The notes under the pieces were generated by a model, which saw only the letters and a list, made by a program, of their open reading frames with translations, searched no databases and was not told the DNA's origin. From Trochalopteron elliotii (Eukaryota > Chordata > Aves > Passeriformes > Leiothrichidae), in contig JANPWX010000360.1 in assembly GCA_024734555.1 (NCBI GenBank), positions 1,219,628-1,283,627 on the forward strand: a stretch of 64,000 nt of DNA, given 5' to 3'. Positions 24,901-33,305 of the stretch are shown piece by piece (within the stretch, counting starts at the first letter, position 1; each line of letters opens with the position of its first letter). Made by a program: the position numbers and the translations under genes.

Positions 24901-27900
24901 TGGATACATTTCCCAGGAAGAATTTGAAAAGATTGCTGCCAGTTTCCCATTCTCATTTTGTGTAATGGCTAAGGACTGGTGAGTACCTGCTTGTCAATTT
25001 TGTAGCATCTGTTTTGGGAGAGATTTAGGGGGTTTTGTGTTTAAATAGTATTTTATCATTAGGGTATTAAAAGCATCCTCTTCAGGTACAGACAGAAGTG
25101 AAAACATAACTGAAAAAAGCTTCTTCTAAATGTTTTGTGAATGACATCTTCATTGGGTTTACAGCAGTGGTATCCAAGCTGATTTAGAAGAAAAAACAGA
25201 CAATAGAAAAATAAACATTTTTCAAATTATATTCAGTCTATACTGCTAAAGAATTTTTCTATGATAAAACTGTTCCTGAAAAATAGAGAATTGGCAAATG
25301 TATCTTTTGATAAAATCAGGAACATTTTTCTTAACATTTTAGAGCATGGAAAATACAGTAGTGATTATTCAGAGGTTTACTATGAAGTAGATTTGAGGTT
25401 GCATCACATATGCAGATATTCCATTTATCCTGTCAGTCTGCAGCATAAATGTGTAGATAAGCTTCTGTATATTTTGGAAGCAATTGGCAAGATTACTGAG
25501 ATCACTTTAGTTTTTTGCACATTAAACTATTGCTATTATAAAATGTGAGAAAAAAAGTGTCTAATTCTCCTTACGCGTTTAACAAAATATATGTCTCACC
25601 AACAACTTTTCTTGTTTATTTCCAGGGAAGGTCTGATTAGCAGGGATGAAATAACAGCTTACTTTATGAGGGCTAGCTCAATCTATTCCAAATTAGGACT
25701 TGGCTTTGCTCACAACTTCCAAGAGACCACTTACTTAAGGCCCACTTTCTGCGACAACTGTGCTGGATTTGTAAGCTTACTTTTTAGTACATTATGTTAA
25801 CATTCTTTGGAATTATGCCTTTTTATGTCACAACTGCCTTGTGTCATATACAGAAATGGATCTATATAAAACATCTGTGAAGTTATATAGAACACCAGAC
25901 TTCTGTCTCTGTAAATGTTTAAGGTACCCTTTACTCACCTCTTGGCAGTGCCAATATGTTTAAACATGATTCATACTTCATGGTGTTTGGTTGTGTCATC
26001 AAAAACAGTCTCAGGGAAGACTTCCAAATGCAGAGCCTTCCACTCCACGGAGCTGCTAGAACTCATGTCCTGATACAGACATGACATGCCCCTGCCTGTA
26101 GCACAGAAGTTTTAATAAAATTGACTGTCCAACCAATCTTGCGTTCAGCTGAGATCAGACAAGGGTGCTGAGACAGAAGAATTCTCCATCTGCTCGAGCT
26201 CCACAGCTGCTTGAGGAACTGCCAGATCTGCTGATGTATCCAGTAGACTAGCTCCAGATATTTTGTTTGTCATTGAAAAACATAAAATATTCTATTTACC
26301 TTATGCTAAAGGGCTAAATAGTTCTATTTTGATCTTACGACTAGAAGCGTAGGAAAACAAGATATTCTGCAAGTGCTCAGATCTTAGAAAAGAGTGGAGC
26401 TTTTAGTTTACTTTTTATCTGGAGGTCAAACATGCAGAGAAATATATTAATATGTAGGCTTTCTGTTTGTTTGAATTTCAGCTATGGGGAGTCATTAAGC
26501 AAGGATACAGATGCAAAGGTAAAGTACTTTATACTTTGTTAATTTTAATCCATACTTGATAGTAAATGACAAAAACCTGTGATCATCCTGAGATCCATGG
26601 CTATATCTACGGACCCATTTAATCTGACCACCCAGGGAGGACAAAAATGATTCAAGAATCTATGACACAAGAAATGCAGAGATGAAGGAACTTGTAACTG
26701 ACAGCTCTAATGCTTTGCAAGACATCACTGAATTCAGAGGGTTTGGGAACAGACCCTTGGACACAAACATCACCACGCTGTGAATATTGTGCAGCACATT
26801 GCCAACACCTGTTTTGCAGTTTTGTTCCTCATACAGCTATCAGCTTTCTCTGCAGCTCCTGCAGCCAGAGCACTTTTGTGACTGAATGGTGCCATTTTTT
26901 ACTTTGTACTTAATGAGCAGGAGTTTCAGATATATATGGCAAAGGGATGTTGTTGGTGTTTTACAGATGTATGTTGTTACAGGTAATGCACACAGAGAAC
27001 ACCAAAGAAGGCTCCTTGCTTCCCAGGAAGGCAGTGTGAGAGCTACCTTAGCTTAGATGCTATACCAGAGCCACTGAATCATGTAAACATTGTTTTGTTT
27101 ACAGACTGTGGAATGAACTGTCACAAGCAATGCAAAGACCTGGTTGTAATAGAGTGCAAGAGAAGACCCAAAACTTCAGTTGCAGACAGCAGCCCAACAT
27201 CTGCTCTTGCTTCAAGCCTCTGCCCAGTAGGAGTCAAAGAACAATTTCATGGTGAGAAAAGATCAAAATATGTAAATAATCTTTCCTTAGCTTCTTCTTC
27301 ATTTAAATCTGAGTTATACAGCATCCTTTTAGGTTTTGTTAGTTAACTGCAGTGTTTTATCAACATAGAAACTAGAACCAGGTGTATATTAGCTTGTATC
27401 AAGTAACACCATTCCTGCTCTAGAATGAGTAAGGATGGACTCCCTTACTGGGAGAACTCTTGTCACACTACACAATGTATGGTGTGCAAATGCCACCAAA
27501 AAATGAGTAAATCTTCTGCCAGACTCTCATGAGAACTAGATGCCATGATATGAAGACCTGACAGGTTTCCTTAACTCTCTCACCTTGTGACAAGCAAGTC
27601 TTGCTTTTTAGCAAGTTGTAACATTGATTACTGCACTGTTACAATGCTGACTCAAATTTTAACGTGGACTTTATAAAGTCAGTTTTCCTACATATCTCTG
27701 TGTTAGGAAAACCAACAACCAATAGTCTTTTTTTTTCCACTTCAGTAGCTGAATCTATAAGAATGTAGATTTGTCTTTCACAGAATCAGAAATGAAAAAT
27801 CTACACTTCTCTGTTCTTTTCTCCTTATATAAAACAAGCTGCATAAAATTTTCTTACTGTATATTACTGTGTAGGCTGCCAAAAAAGTAATGTTGTCCTT

Positions 27901-30356
27901 GGAAAACACTAGGCTACTTCTTGAGGTTTTTTTCTGATTTTGATGTTCCAACTCTCAGCATATTCTTTTTCTTTTAATTCCTTTCCTGCTTTTTGCCTGT
28001 GATGTTCTTCAAATCTACTTCCTGCCACTTTGATTATCAATCTTTTGTGTTGTATTTAAGACTCATACTCCTGGATTCCAGCTTAGACTTCCTATTAGCA
28101 CATATGTAGAGCTCAGTGCCCCCCTTTTCTCTTGATACTATGTACATCTCTGATTGTGTCTGAAATGGCTGCAGCACTACATAATAACCACCTCTTACCC
28201 ACAAGCTTTTTCTCAAGCTGACCTTGATGCCACACCTGTTTTTTTCTTACTGATCCATATTTATGTAACTGAGACAGGGCAAAGAGTTGTTTCAAGAGAC
28301 ACAAGATTGAGAAATTTCTATTGACACCTGTTTTGGAGAGCAATGAATGTAAAAGTTATTTATTAAAATCATGTTTAATTTTTATGCCTCCTGTTTCTCC
28401 TTTACTGGGACAAGATCTTGCCTCAATTTACCATATATATTTTAAAGGACAAGAAGAAGGCTCATTCACCTTTCCTAATGGAGAAGTAGTGGAGCATAGT
28501 GAAGACAGCAAGGATCGAACCATTATGCTCATGGGTTCCTCAGCTCAGAAAATCTCAGTGAGACTGAAACCAGCTGTGATCCATAAGAGTACACAGACTG
28601 ATCCTGTACTGCTGGCTGGTGATGTGTCTCGTAAGCGGAGAGAGAAGAAGGAACACAGGATGCCAGAAAATCCTTATCTCCAAGCAGCTCCAGCATCCAC
28701 ATTTCCAAGCCCAATTCTAGGCCGTAGAAAGGGATTTGTTAAATGGGAAAACAAGGACTCCAGCCAAAAAATTAAGGAGGAGCATCACAGCTATAAACCC
28801 TCATACCAGGAACTCGAGCAGGTACTTACATGATGGAACAGATTCTGTTTTACACAACAGGACGGTCAAGTGGTTGATGTGTGAGGAAGTGGCTGGGTGG
28901 GAAAGTGTCACTTTACTCCAATGTAATTAAGTGTCAATTTAATTGCAATTAAACAATCCATGAATGACATCATAAAGACTTAGCCACTTTAACTTCCAGC
29001 AATGCTTCATTTAAATGATAAATTTTAATGCTAGTGTAGGGCATTGAAGCCGTTGTTGTGATCACACTGATCCCTGTCAGCTCTACAATGTGAACATAAT
29101 CCAATCACTCAGGACAGAATGTTTCTCCATAAAATGAGGAACATAGTTCTGAATTTCCTCCTGATTTTGGTGGCCTCTGCTCCCCTAAGTGACAGAATAT
29201 ATGGGGCAGGGAGGGTAGGGAGCTCTGCTTTTGTTCAACTGACAAGTGTAAGTACCACCAAGAAATTTTGATGTAAGTAGACATGATGCTTCTTGCTAGA
29301 TTTCACCTGCATCAGCCCCGTTGTGTCTCAGCTTACTCTAAAGTGTTCTGACTAAATAGCTATTCATAAGACTGTGTCACCTCAAGCATGGCCCAAATTA
29401 AGGTTTGTAGAAACACCCCTCCAGACAGATTAAAGAGACTATTACAAATTCCAACAGTGCAACTAATGGATAGATCTAGCTATAATTATGAGGAGCAAAG
29501 ACTTATTTTCATACTTGAGTAAATCATTATTTATCACTATTCTGTGATGAAGCAACATGGAAACAGCCCAACAAGAGGACCACAGTCTAGTCTTTGAATG
29601 ATGACAATAACTTTCAAAATAGCCCTTACTGCTGATAAAGTGAACTCATGTTTTATGAAAAATGAATGGTTTATTAAGACAGAGATTAAGACAATCTTCC
29701 AGTACAAACCACTTCTCTTTCAATCTGCAGTGTATTCAATACAACAAGGATGTGAAGCATGGATGTAACTTGTAAAAATGCATTCTTTAAAATGTCCCAT
29801 TCACGTGAGTCCCATAAGTTACACTTGCCCTTGCTCACTCATCAGATTCTGACCTCAATTACTAAACAGCAGATGATAAGTTAATGGCTTCACTTCTGGT
29901 ACATCAATTTCTGCAGCAGTAGAGTGGCGAAGTGTGACCTGTGTTGTTGTTTTCCCAGACTACTGTTACGAGAGGTGCAGTGGAGGGTGGATAAGTGCAG
30001 GTTGTGGGCATGACTCAGATACCAGTTGGTGGAAAGTTGTGAGAGTATACACAAAGGATAGAGCAGGGACTGTGGAAATATTCAGATAAGTTAATGGTTC
30101 TGATGACAGCTACACCAGTTTATGTTTATGGCAGTCAACCTAAATATACGACCAGACAGTCCTCAAACAATTGCACTATAAAATACAATTCTCTATATTT
30201 TTTTTCTGTTTGTTTGTTTAGGAAAGGAATATCCTAAAGGCAGACAATGAAGGTTTAAAGATCCAACTGGAACAGGCACATAAAACCATTGAATCTCTCA
30301 CAATCCAGAAAAGAAACCATGTAGTTGACAGTCTACAACACAGAGACTGCTCCTAG
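11529..30356 (+). CDS. RASGRP1: RasGRP1, Ras guanyl-releasing protein 1 (exons 3-17; 5' part outside window)
   Basis: This is a guanine-nucleotide exchange factor that loads GTP onto Ras at membranes. In the family it is recruited by diacylglycerol and calcium downstream of antigen receptors in T and B cells. Fifteen exons join in frame into about 717 residues, against about 724 for the matching part of the 797-residue human protein. In partial-protein numbering, REM segments lie at 1-100, the RasGEF catalytic core at about 130-365, EF-hand loops at 410-421 and 437-448, a C1 zinc finger at 469-518 and a coiled coil at about 670-710. RASGRP1 rather than RASGRP3 is supported by the segment [10 protein letters not shown], the long tail after C1 and the C-terminal coiled coil ending in DCS. 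Exons 1-2 (N-terminus and start of REM) were not found. Identification is from remembered family sequences, not a search. Confidence 0.96.
11635..13753 (+). other. RASGRP1: U12-type AT-AC intron of RASGRP1
   Basis: The intron begins with ATATCCTTT (11635-11643), the full U12-type donor consensus. It ends in AC (13752-13753) after TTCCTTAAC (13735-13743), the full U12 branch-point consensus, with 10 bases between that motif and the exon. AT-AC splicing joins D-L-Y-L-N-A-L in register with the family; GT-AG alternatives bring an immediate stop. A T-rich tract lies at 13318-13354. No other feature was recognised in its 2.1 kb. Confidence 0.93.
13754..13816 (+). CDS. RASGRP1: RASGRP1 exon 4 (REM domain)
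   Basis: A 63-base exon that follows the AC acceptor and ends before GTAAGT. It completes a split Leu and encodes [10 protein letters not shown] then [10 protein letters not shown], with a split Arg at its end. The KICYFVRYW stretch is a REM-domain signature of the RasGRP family. The following intron (13817-14521) ends with a 16-base T-run and a TG-rich stretch and holds nothing else I can name. Confidence 0.93.
14522..14653 (+). CDS. RASGRP1: RASGRP1 exon 5 (end of REM domain)
   Basis: The acceptor is TTTTAATAG and the donor GTGAGT. The exon encodes [13 protein letters not shown] through [15 protein letters not shown] and LIDTSQ, and ends in the first two bases of Ile. It is colinear with the end of the REM domain and the start of the linker to the catalytic domain. 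Nothing else was recognised in the following intron (14654-15719). Confidence 0.96.
15720..15873 (+). CDS. RASGRP1: RASGRP1 exon 6 (linker and start of RasGEF domain)
   Basis: The acceptor is TTTTAAAAG and the donor GTAAGT. The exon encodes [12 protein letters not shown], then [20 protein letters not shown] and FKSFRRIS. The [17 protein letters not shown] segment marks the start of the CDC25-type catalytic domain. The [10 protein letters not shown] segment is one of the best discriminators for RASGRP1 over RASGRP3. The donor is followed directly by an (ATTT)n tract. Confidence 0.97.
15879..15920. repeat. (TTTA)n tetranucleotide microsatellite
   Basis: About ten uninterrupted copies of a TTTA unit begin five bases into RASGRP1 intron 6, immediately after the donor site. 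The tract is likely to vary in length between individuals. Confidence 0.95.
15921..18828 (+). other. RASGRP1: RASGRP1 intron 6, remainder
   Basis: Non-coding and AT-rich. It contains T-runs near 16760 and 16810, an AT-rich imperfect repeat at 17246-17322, and scattered homeobox-like TAATTA motifs between 17200 and 17800. No exon-like open frame with both splice sites was found. Confidence 0.7.
17246..17322. repeat. AT-rich imperfect tandem repeat
   Basis: Roughly five to six degenerate copies of a TAATTAATATATG-like unit (variants TAATGTATAATATATG, TAATGTATG) occur in RASGRP1 intron 6. Confidence 0.75.
18829..19002 (+). CDS. RASGRP1: RASGRP1 exon 7 (RasGEF catalytic core)
   Basis: A 174-base phase-0 exon with acceptor TTGTTTAAG and donor GTCAGT, encoding 58 residues. 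It includes [40 protein letters not shown] and [12 protein letters not shown]. This is the front half of the CDC25-homology domain and is nearly identical to mammalian RASGRP1 as I remember it. Nothing was recognised in the following intron (19003-19721). Confidence 0.98.
19722..19838 (+). CDS. RASGRP1: RASGRP1 exon 8 (RasGEF catalytic core)
   Basis: A 117-base phase-0 exon with acceptor AACACAG and donor GTTAGT, encoding [18 protein letters not shown] and then [11 protein letters not shown]. The [12 protein letters not shown]...SSISRLK motif is the most conserved stretch of Ras exchange factors. The open frame reads on past the donor for about 80 codons into intron 8, but that extension has no family similarity. 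Confidence 0.98.
20446..20476. repeat. Inverted repeat (12-bp perfect stem, 7-nt loop)
   Basis: The left arm 20446-20457 pairs fully with the right arm 20465-20476 around a seven-base loop. The left side also contains a perfect 14-bp palindrome, GCTTCTTAAGAAGC (20444-20457). It lies in RASGRP1 intron 8 (19839-21547), where nothing else was recognised. Confidence 0.9.
21548..21823 (+). CDS. RASGRP1: RASGRP1 exon 9 (RasGEF catalytic core)
   Basis: A 276-base phase-0 exon of 92 residues, with a T-rich acceptor ending TTTTTAG and donor GTAAGT. It encodes [42 protein letters not shown] and [22 protein letters not shown] is the conserved RasGEF motif next to the helical hairpin that opens the Ras nucleotide site. 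Confidence 0.98.
22571..22617. repeat. Two overlapping, mutually exclusive hairpins
   Basis: CTGTGTGAAG (22571-22580) pairs perfectly with CTTCACACAG (22590-22599). The sequence GTTCACCACTTCA (22582-22594) pairs perfectly with TGAAGTGGTGAAC (22605-22617). The two stems share bases 22590-22594, so only one can form at a time. They lie in RASGRP1 intron 9 (21824-23033), where nothing else was recognised. Confidence 0.9.
23034..23114 (+). CDS. RASGRP1: RASGRP1 exon 10 (end of RasGEF domain)
   Basis: An 81-base phase-0 exon with acceptor TTTTCAG and donor GTAAGG, encoding [20 protein letters not shown] and [23 protein letters not shown] closes the catalytic domain in RasGRP proteins. Nothing was recognised in the following intron (23115-23756). 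Confidence 0.97.
23757..23861 (+). CDS. RASGRP1: RASGRP1 exon 11 (linker before EF-hands)
   Basis: A 105-base phase-0 exon with acceptor TTTTTTTCAG and donor GTAAGT. It encodes [18 protein letters not shown] then [17 protein letters not shown]. In the known RasGRP1 structure this linker between catalytic and EF domains packs on the Ras-binding face in the autoinhibited form; that role is family knowledge. Nothing was recognised in intron 11 (23862-24868). Confidence 0.96.
24869..24978 (+). CDS. RASGRP1: RASGRP1 exon 12 (EF-hand 1 and start of EF-hand 2)
   Basis: The acceptor is TTGCACAG and the donor GTGAGT. The exon encodes [20 protein letters not shown], a canonical calcium loop ([12 protein letters not shown], residues 410-421), then [12 protein letters not shown] and the first two bases of Trp. 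The second loop starts AKDW, where I remember DKDR in human RASGRP1, so its first calcium-ligand Asp is Ala here. Confidence 0.95.
25626..25770 (+). CDS. RASGRP1: RASGRP1 exon 13 (EF-hand 2 and start of C1)
   Basis: The acceptor is TATTTCCAG and the donor GTAAGC. The exon completes Trp440 and encodes [18 protein letters not shown], then [20 protein letters not shown]. His469 and the first two Cys of the C1 zinc finger are here. Nothing was recognised in the introns on either side (24979-25625 and 25771-26481). Confidence 0.97.
26482..26518 (+). CDS. RASGRP1: RASGRP1 exon 14 (37-base microexon of C1)
   Basis: The acceptor is GAATTTCAG and the donor GTAAAG. It encodes only [12 protein letters not shown] plus the first base of Asp, inside the C1 domain. 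It contains the Leu-Trp pair of the membrane-inserting loop and the third zinc-ligand Cys of the finger. Both flanking exons join it in frame. Confidence 0.96.
27105..27251 (+). CDS. RASGRP1: RASGRP1 exon 15 (end of C1, start of tail)
   Basis: The acceptor is TTGTTTACAG and the donor GTGAGA. The exon encodes [17 protein letters not shown], which completes the C1 pattern H-x12-C-x2-C-x13-C-x2-C-x4-H-x2-C-x7-C. A low-similarity Ser/Pro-rich linker then ends VGVKEQFH. All eight zinc ligands are present, so diacylglycerol binding is expected. Nothing was recognised in introns 14 (26519-27104) and 15 (27252-28447). Confidence 0.96.
28448..28821 (+). CDS. RASGRP1: RASGRP1 exon 16 (C-terminal tail)
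   Basis: A 374-base exon with acceptor ATTTTAAAG and donor GTACTT. It encodes [47 protein letters not shown] and SYQELEQ. The order matches the RASGRP1-specific tail, with the middle (about residues 595-640) diverged. The basic run RKRREKK could aid membrane contact; that is inference. Confidence 0.95.
28822..30221 (+). other. RASGRP1: RASGRP1 intron 16
   Basis: A 1.4 kb non-coding intron with a pyrimidine-rich acceptor ending TTTGTTTAG. It contains one copy (29346-29414) of a diverged repeat whose partner lies in the 3'UTR. Nothing else was recognised. Confidence 0.85.
29346..29414. repeat. Diverged dispersed repeat, copy 1
   Basis: About 69 bases in intron 16 align with 30711-30780 in the same orientation. 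Shared blocks include TTCTGAC, TAGCTATTC, TAAGACTGT, TCACCT, TGGCCCAA and TAGAAAC. The element family was not recognised. Confidence 0.75.
30222..30356 (+). CDS. RASGRP1: RASGRP1 exon 17 (coiled coil, stop)
   Basis: The last coding exon encodes [20 protein letters not shown], then KTIESLTIQ and a final RDCS before the TAG at 30354-30356. Leu/Ile spacing in [12 protein letters not shown]...IESL fits the C-terminal coiled coil that dimerises RasGRP1. The ending in DCS agrees with the human protein. Confidence 0.97.
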   Translation, partial: ERNILKADNEGLKIQLEQAHKTIESLTIQKRNHVVDSLQHRDCS

Positions 30357-30710
30357 CAGATGAGAGCAAAGTCTCCTATGGAATGGAAGAATGTAAGACT
30401 GAAGAATGAAAGAGGGGCTGTGATAAAGCTGCTTACCAAGTGAAATGGAGAGAGAATCTGAAGGATGTTAAGCAGAAATGTTCTCTTTACTCAATGCATT
30501 TCTCTTTTAAATATGCACTCCCAAATGTATAAAATCATTCCTTTGACCTTGTAAGATAAGTTAGCATTATCTGTGCAATGAAAATAGTAACTTCTAGGCT
30601 TGCTTTTAAAAGGAGTGAGAGTGTTGCTGAAGTCTCTGTTTGTGTTGAAGACCATATTGATTTTCCAGTGACTTGCTTGGCTGCCAGCAGCACACCTTAC
30701 TGTACAAATA

Positions 30711-30780
30711 TTCTGACAAAGTAGCTATTCGTAAGACTGTATCACCTTAAATTTGGCCCAAGCTCAGTTTTTTTAGAAAC
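30711..30780. repeat. Diverged dispersed repeat, copy 2
   Basis: Partner of 29346-29414, located in the RASGRP1 3'UTR about 350 bases after the stop codon. The two copies show roughly three quarters identity by eye, in direct orientation. Confidence 0.75.
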
Positions 30781-33275
30781 AAATGTTTGATAAAGCTGAG
30801 TGGGTAAAACTGTAGAAATACTGCATTAAGAAAACCAATTCCTTCTTGGAGCTGAAACCAATTAAAAACATGAAGTGAATGGTCACATTTAATTCCAAAA
30901 ATTAACAAGAACATTAAAATATGTAGCTAAGCTAATGATATTTGATTGATCCTTACACTTTAAGATAAACTGACAATTTTTTTAAACATCTTTCAGAGCT
31001 TTAGAAGTTCTGCTGCTCAAACACTTTATTAAGGTAACAGAGGTGAGACTATAGAGACTTGATATTGAATACTGCTTCCATTTTTGTGTTATCCATGCCA
31101 TGACTTGGAACATTTAATTCCACTTACTTGGCTTAAGGGGTAACTTGTTGTCCCCATATAGTAGATATGGGACAAGGTTGATTATATTTCTCTCACGTTG
31201 ATGTAGATGCCATTGAGCAAAACCATTAGAGCCATATTATGAGGGAAACTGTGCAGCAATCCCTGTGCAAATAGCTACTGTATTTCAGAGCTTCTAGGAT
31301 TTCTCCATTTTCTCTCTCCTAGATTTCACATGCACTTTACATAAAGAGTCAAGATGACATTGCTCCTATGTCTGTAAATTTTGTATAGTAAAAGGTGTGA
31401 GAGAAGTAACTTAAAGACACAAAGTGTACATATTGTTAAGAGAAAATAAGTCTTTCAAGTTACTGATAAATCTACTTGTCAAAATGGCCAATTTGAAAAT
31501 TGTGTTTGCATTCCAAGGGAATCTGTACACTTAGAGTTGTATAAAGCTTTCTTGTATTTATCAGATATTTGTCATCACACATACAAACATCAGAAACAAA
31601 GTTCACTTAATGCTCAACACTTCTAAGTTACTAGGTCCATTATAGACTGAAATTTAGTCAATGAAAATAGCACCTGTGCTTTGTGTTCAAAGTGGCATAT
31701 ACATTCCATCCACAATTTACAGTCATTATCAAGTACATGGATGCTTTATTTATAAAGTTAATTTGAAACTACTTGCCAGTGATTCAAAATTCTTGTTTTG
31801 AAATTGGATTGTGCTTGCAACTCCATGTATAAGTAAAAATAAATGGAGGGAAAAGAGTAGTAGTAGATTTTCTGTAACATTACTGTAAATAACTGAAATG
31901 CATAGGCAAAAAACAGCTCTGAAGACTGCAGCTTTTTTAACTCATACACTAAACCTGAATTATTAACAAGTAACATGGAATTGCACTTTGATCAGTGAAG
32001 CAATCAGAATGGTTGTCAGGTCACGTCTGCAAACTTGGTTTGCCCATTTTCTGTGAGCTTCTTGATTTTGTCCTCTATTCAGGGAACTACAGCAAGGTGC
32101 ATCTCTAACAGGCAAATAAAAGTCTGTTTCTACAACTATTAAACAAGACAAAAGTTGAATATATTTTCACTTATTTAAATAATACCCCAGAGGAGCATAA
32201 ATTTTGTTGTACAGCCAAAATAACTGCTCACTGGTGGTCTAAATTCTGGATTCAAATAGAATTTGTATGTGTACATATACTTTGTCTATGATGGTGTGGA
32301 AACCATGAACAAAACCTCGTAGTTAAAAGGAAAATTCCTCAACATCAGCAGCTGGCCCAAAGGCTACTATGTAACTAGGTACTTAATACTCCAAACTGAG
32401 TAATGACCACAGATTTGTACAGTCCTAAGTGCTATTAATTAATGTTTCTCTGTGAAGTTTGCTTGTTCAATCTAAAAGATTTAAAAGGGATCTGTTTGCA
32501 GGAATGTCTTAAGGAACAAGTGTGTAGTGCTTCATGTGTGCTGAAAACTTCCTGCTTCAAAGGAGTAAGTTGATACCTGGATAACTTCTGAGCTTCAGGT
32601 TCTCTGTTTGCCCAAAGCCCCTAACAGTTAGCTTCCCCACCCCCTCCTCCCTCCCCCCCTTTTTTTTATTCCTAAAGTGCTGTTAGTAATTTTTTTTCTT
32701 TCAGGACTTTCTTTTTCCTGCATTAAAGACTTAACAGCAGAACCTGACTACAGGGAAACTGTCAAAACTGACAATGAAAGAATCACTTGCCTCTGTGTCA
32801 ATCTTCAAGCTGCTTTATGTTAGGAAAAAAGACACAATTAAAAGTGCTGTTTAGAAGTCATGTTATCAAACAGTGATACTAAAATTTATCTTGTCATGGC
32901 TAAGTTAAATGGAAACACTTACCTCTTCCTTCTCTAGGTCCAGCTGTAGTTACAAGAAGGCAGAAAGAATAAGCACCATTCCCCATTTATTTTTTAAGAG
33001 TGAATTCTGATTGTTTAAAGATAAGAGTAAACAGATTGAGTAATATCATAATTCACAAGGCAGGGCTACTGTTCATATTCAGGTTAAATACAATTGCTTT
33101 TAGATTAGCTTATATATGTTTTGGAAATACGTTTTTGTTCTAGCAGTATCTGTTATGTGTTGTAACTGATCTCTATGGCAACTTGAAAAAGTTTAATGCT
33201 GAAAAGACTGAAAACTTGTACAAATTGTAAAGATTTTATATAAACTCTAAGATTTTGGTTTAATATTTATAATAG

Positions 33276-33281
33276 AATAAA
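33276..33281 (+). terminator. RASGRP1: Polyadenylation signal AATAAA, RASGRP1
   Basis: A canonical hexamer in GAATAAAATATT, followed about 15-35 bases later by a T/G-containing stretch. It is the most distal convincing signal before the intergenic region. Confidence 0.7.
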
Positions 33282-33305
33282 ATATTAAAATTGCATTTCA
33301 TGCCT

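Larger units (their letters stand above)
30357..33305 (+). other. RASGRP1: RASGRP1 3' untranslated region
   Basis: About 2.9 kb of AT-rich non-coding DNA from the stop codon to just past the AATAAA at 33276-33281. Alternative AATAAA hexamers occur at 31838-31843 and 32115-32120. A polypyrimidine/C-rich stretch lies at 32636-32667. The 3' end is inferred from the hexamer and a following T/G-rich stretch, not from transcript data. Confidence 0.75.
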
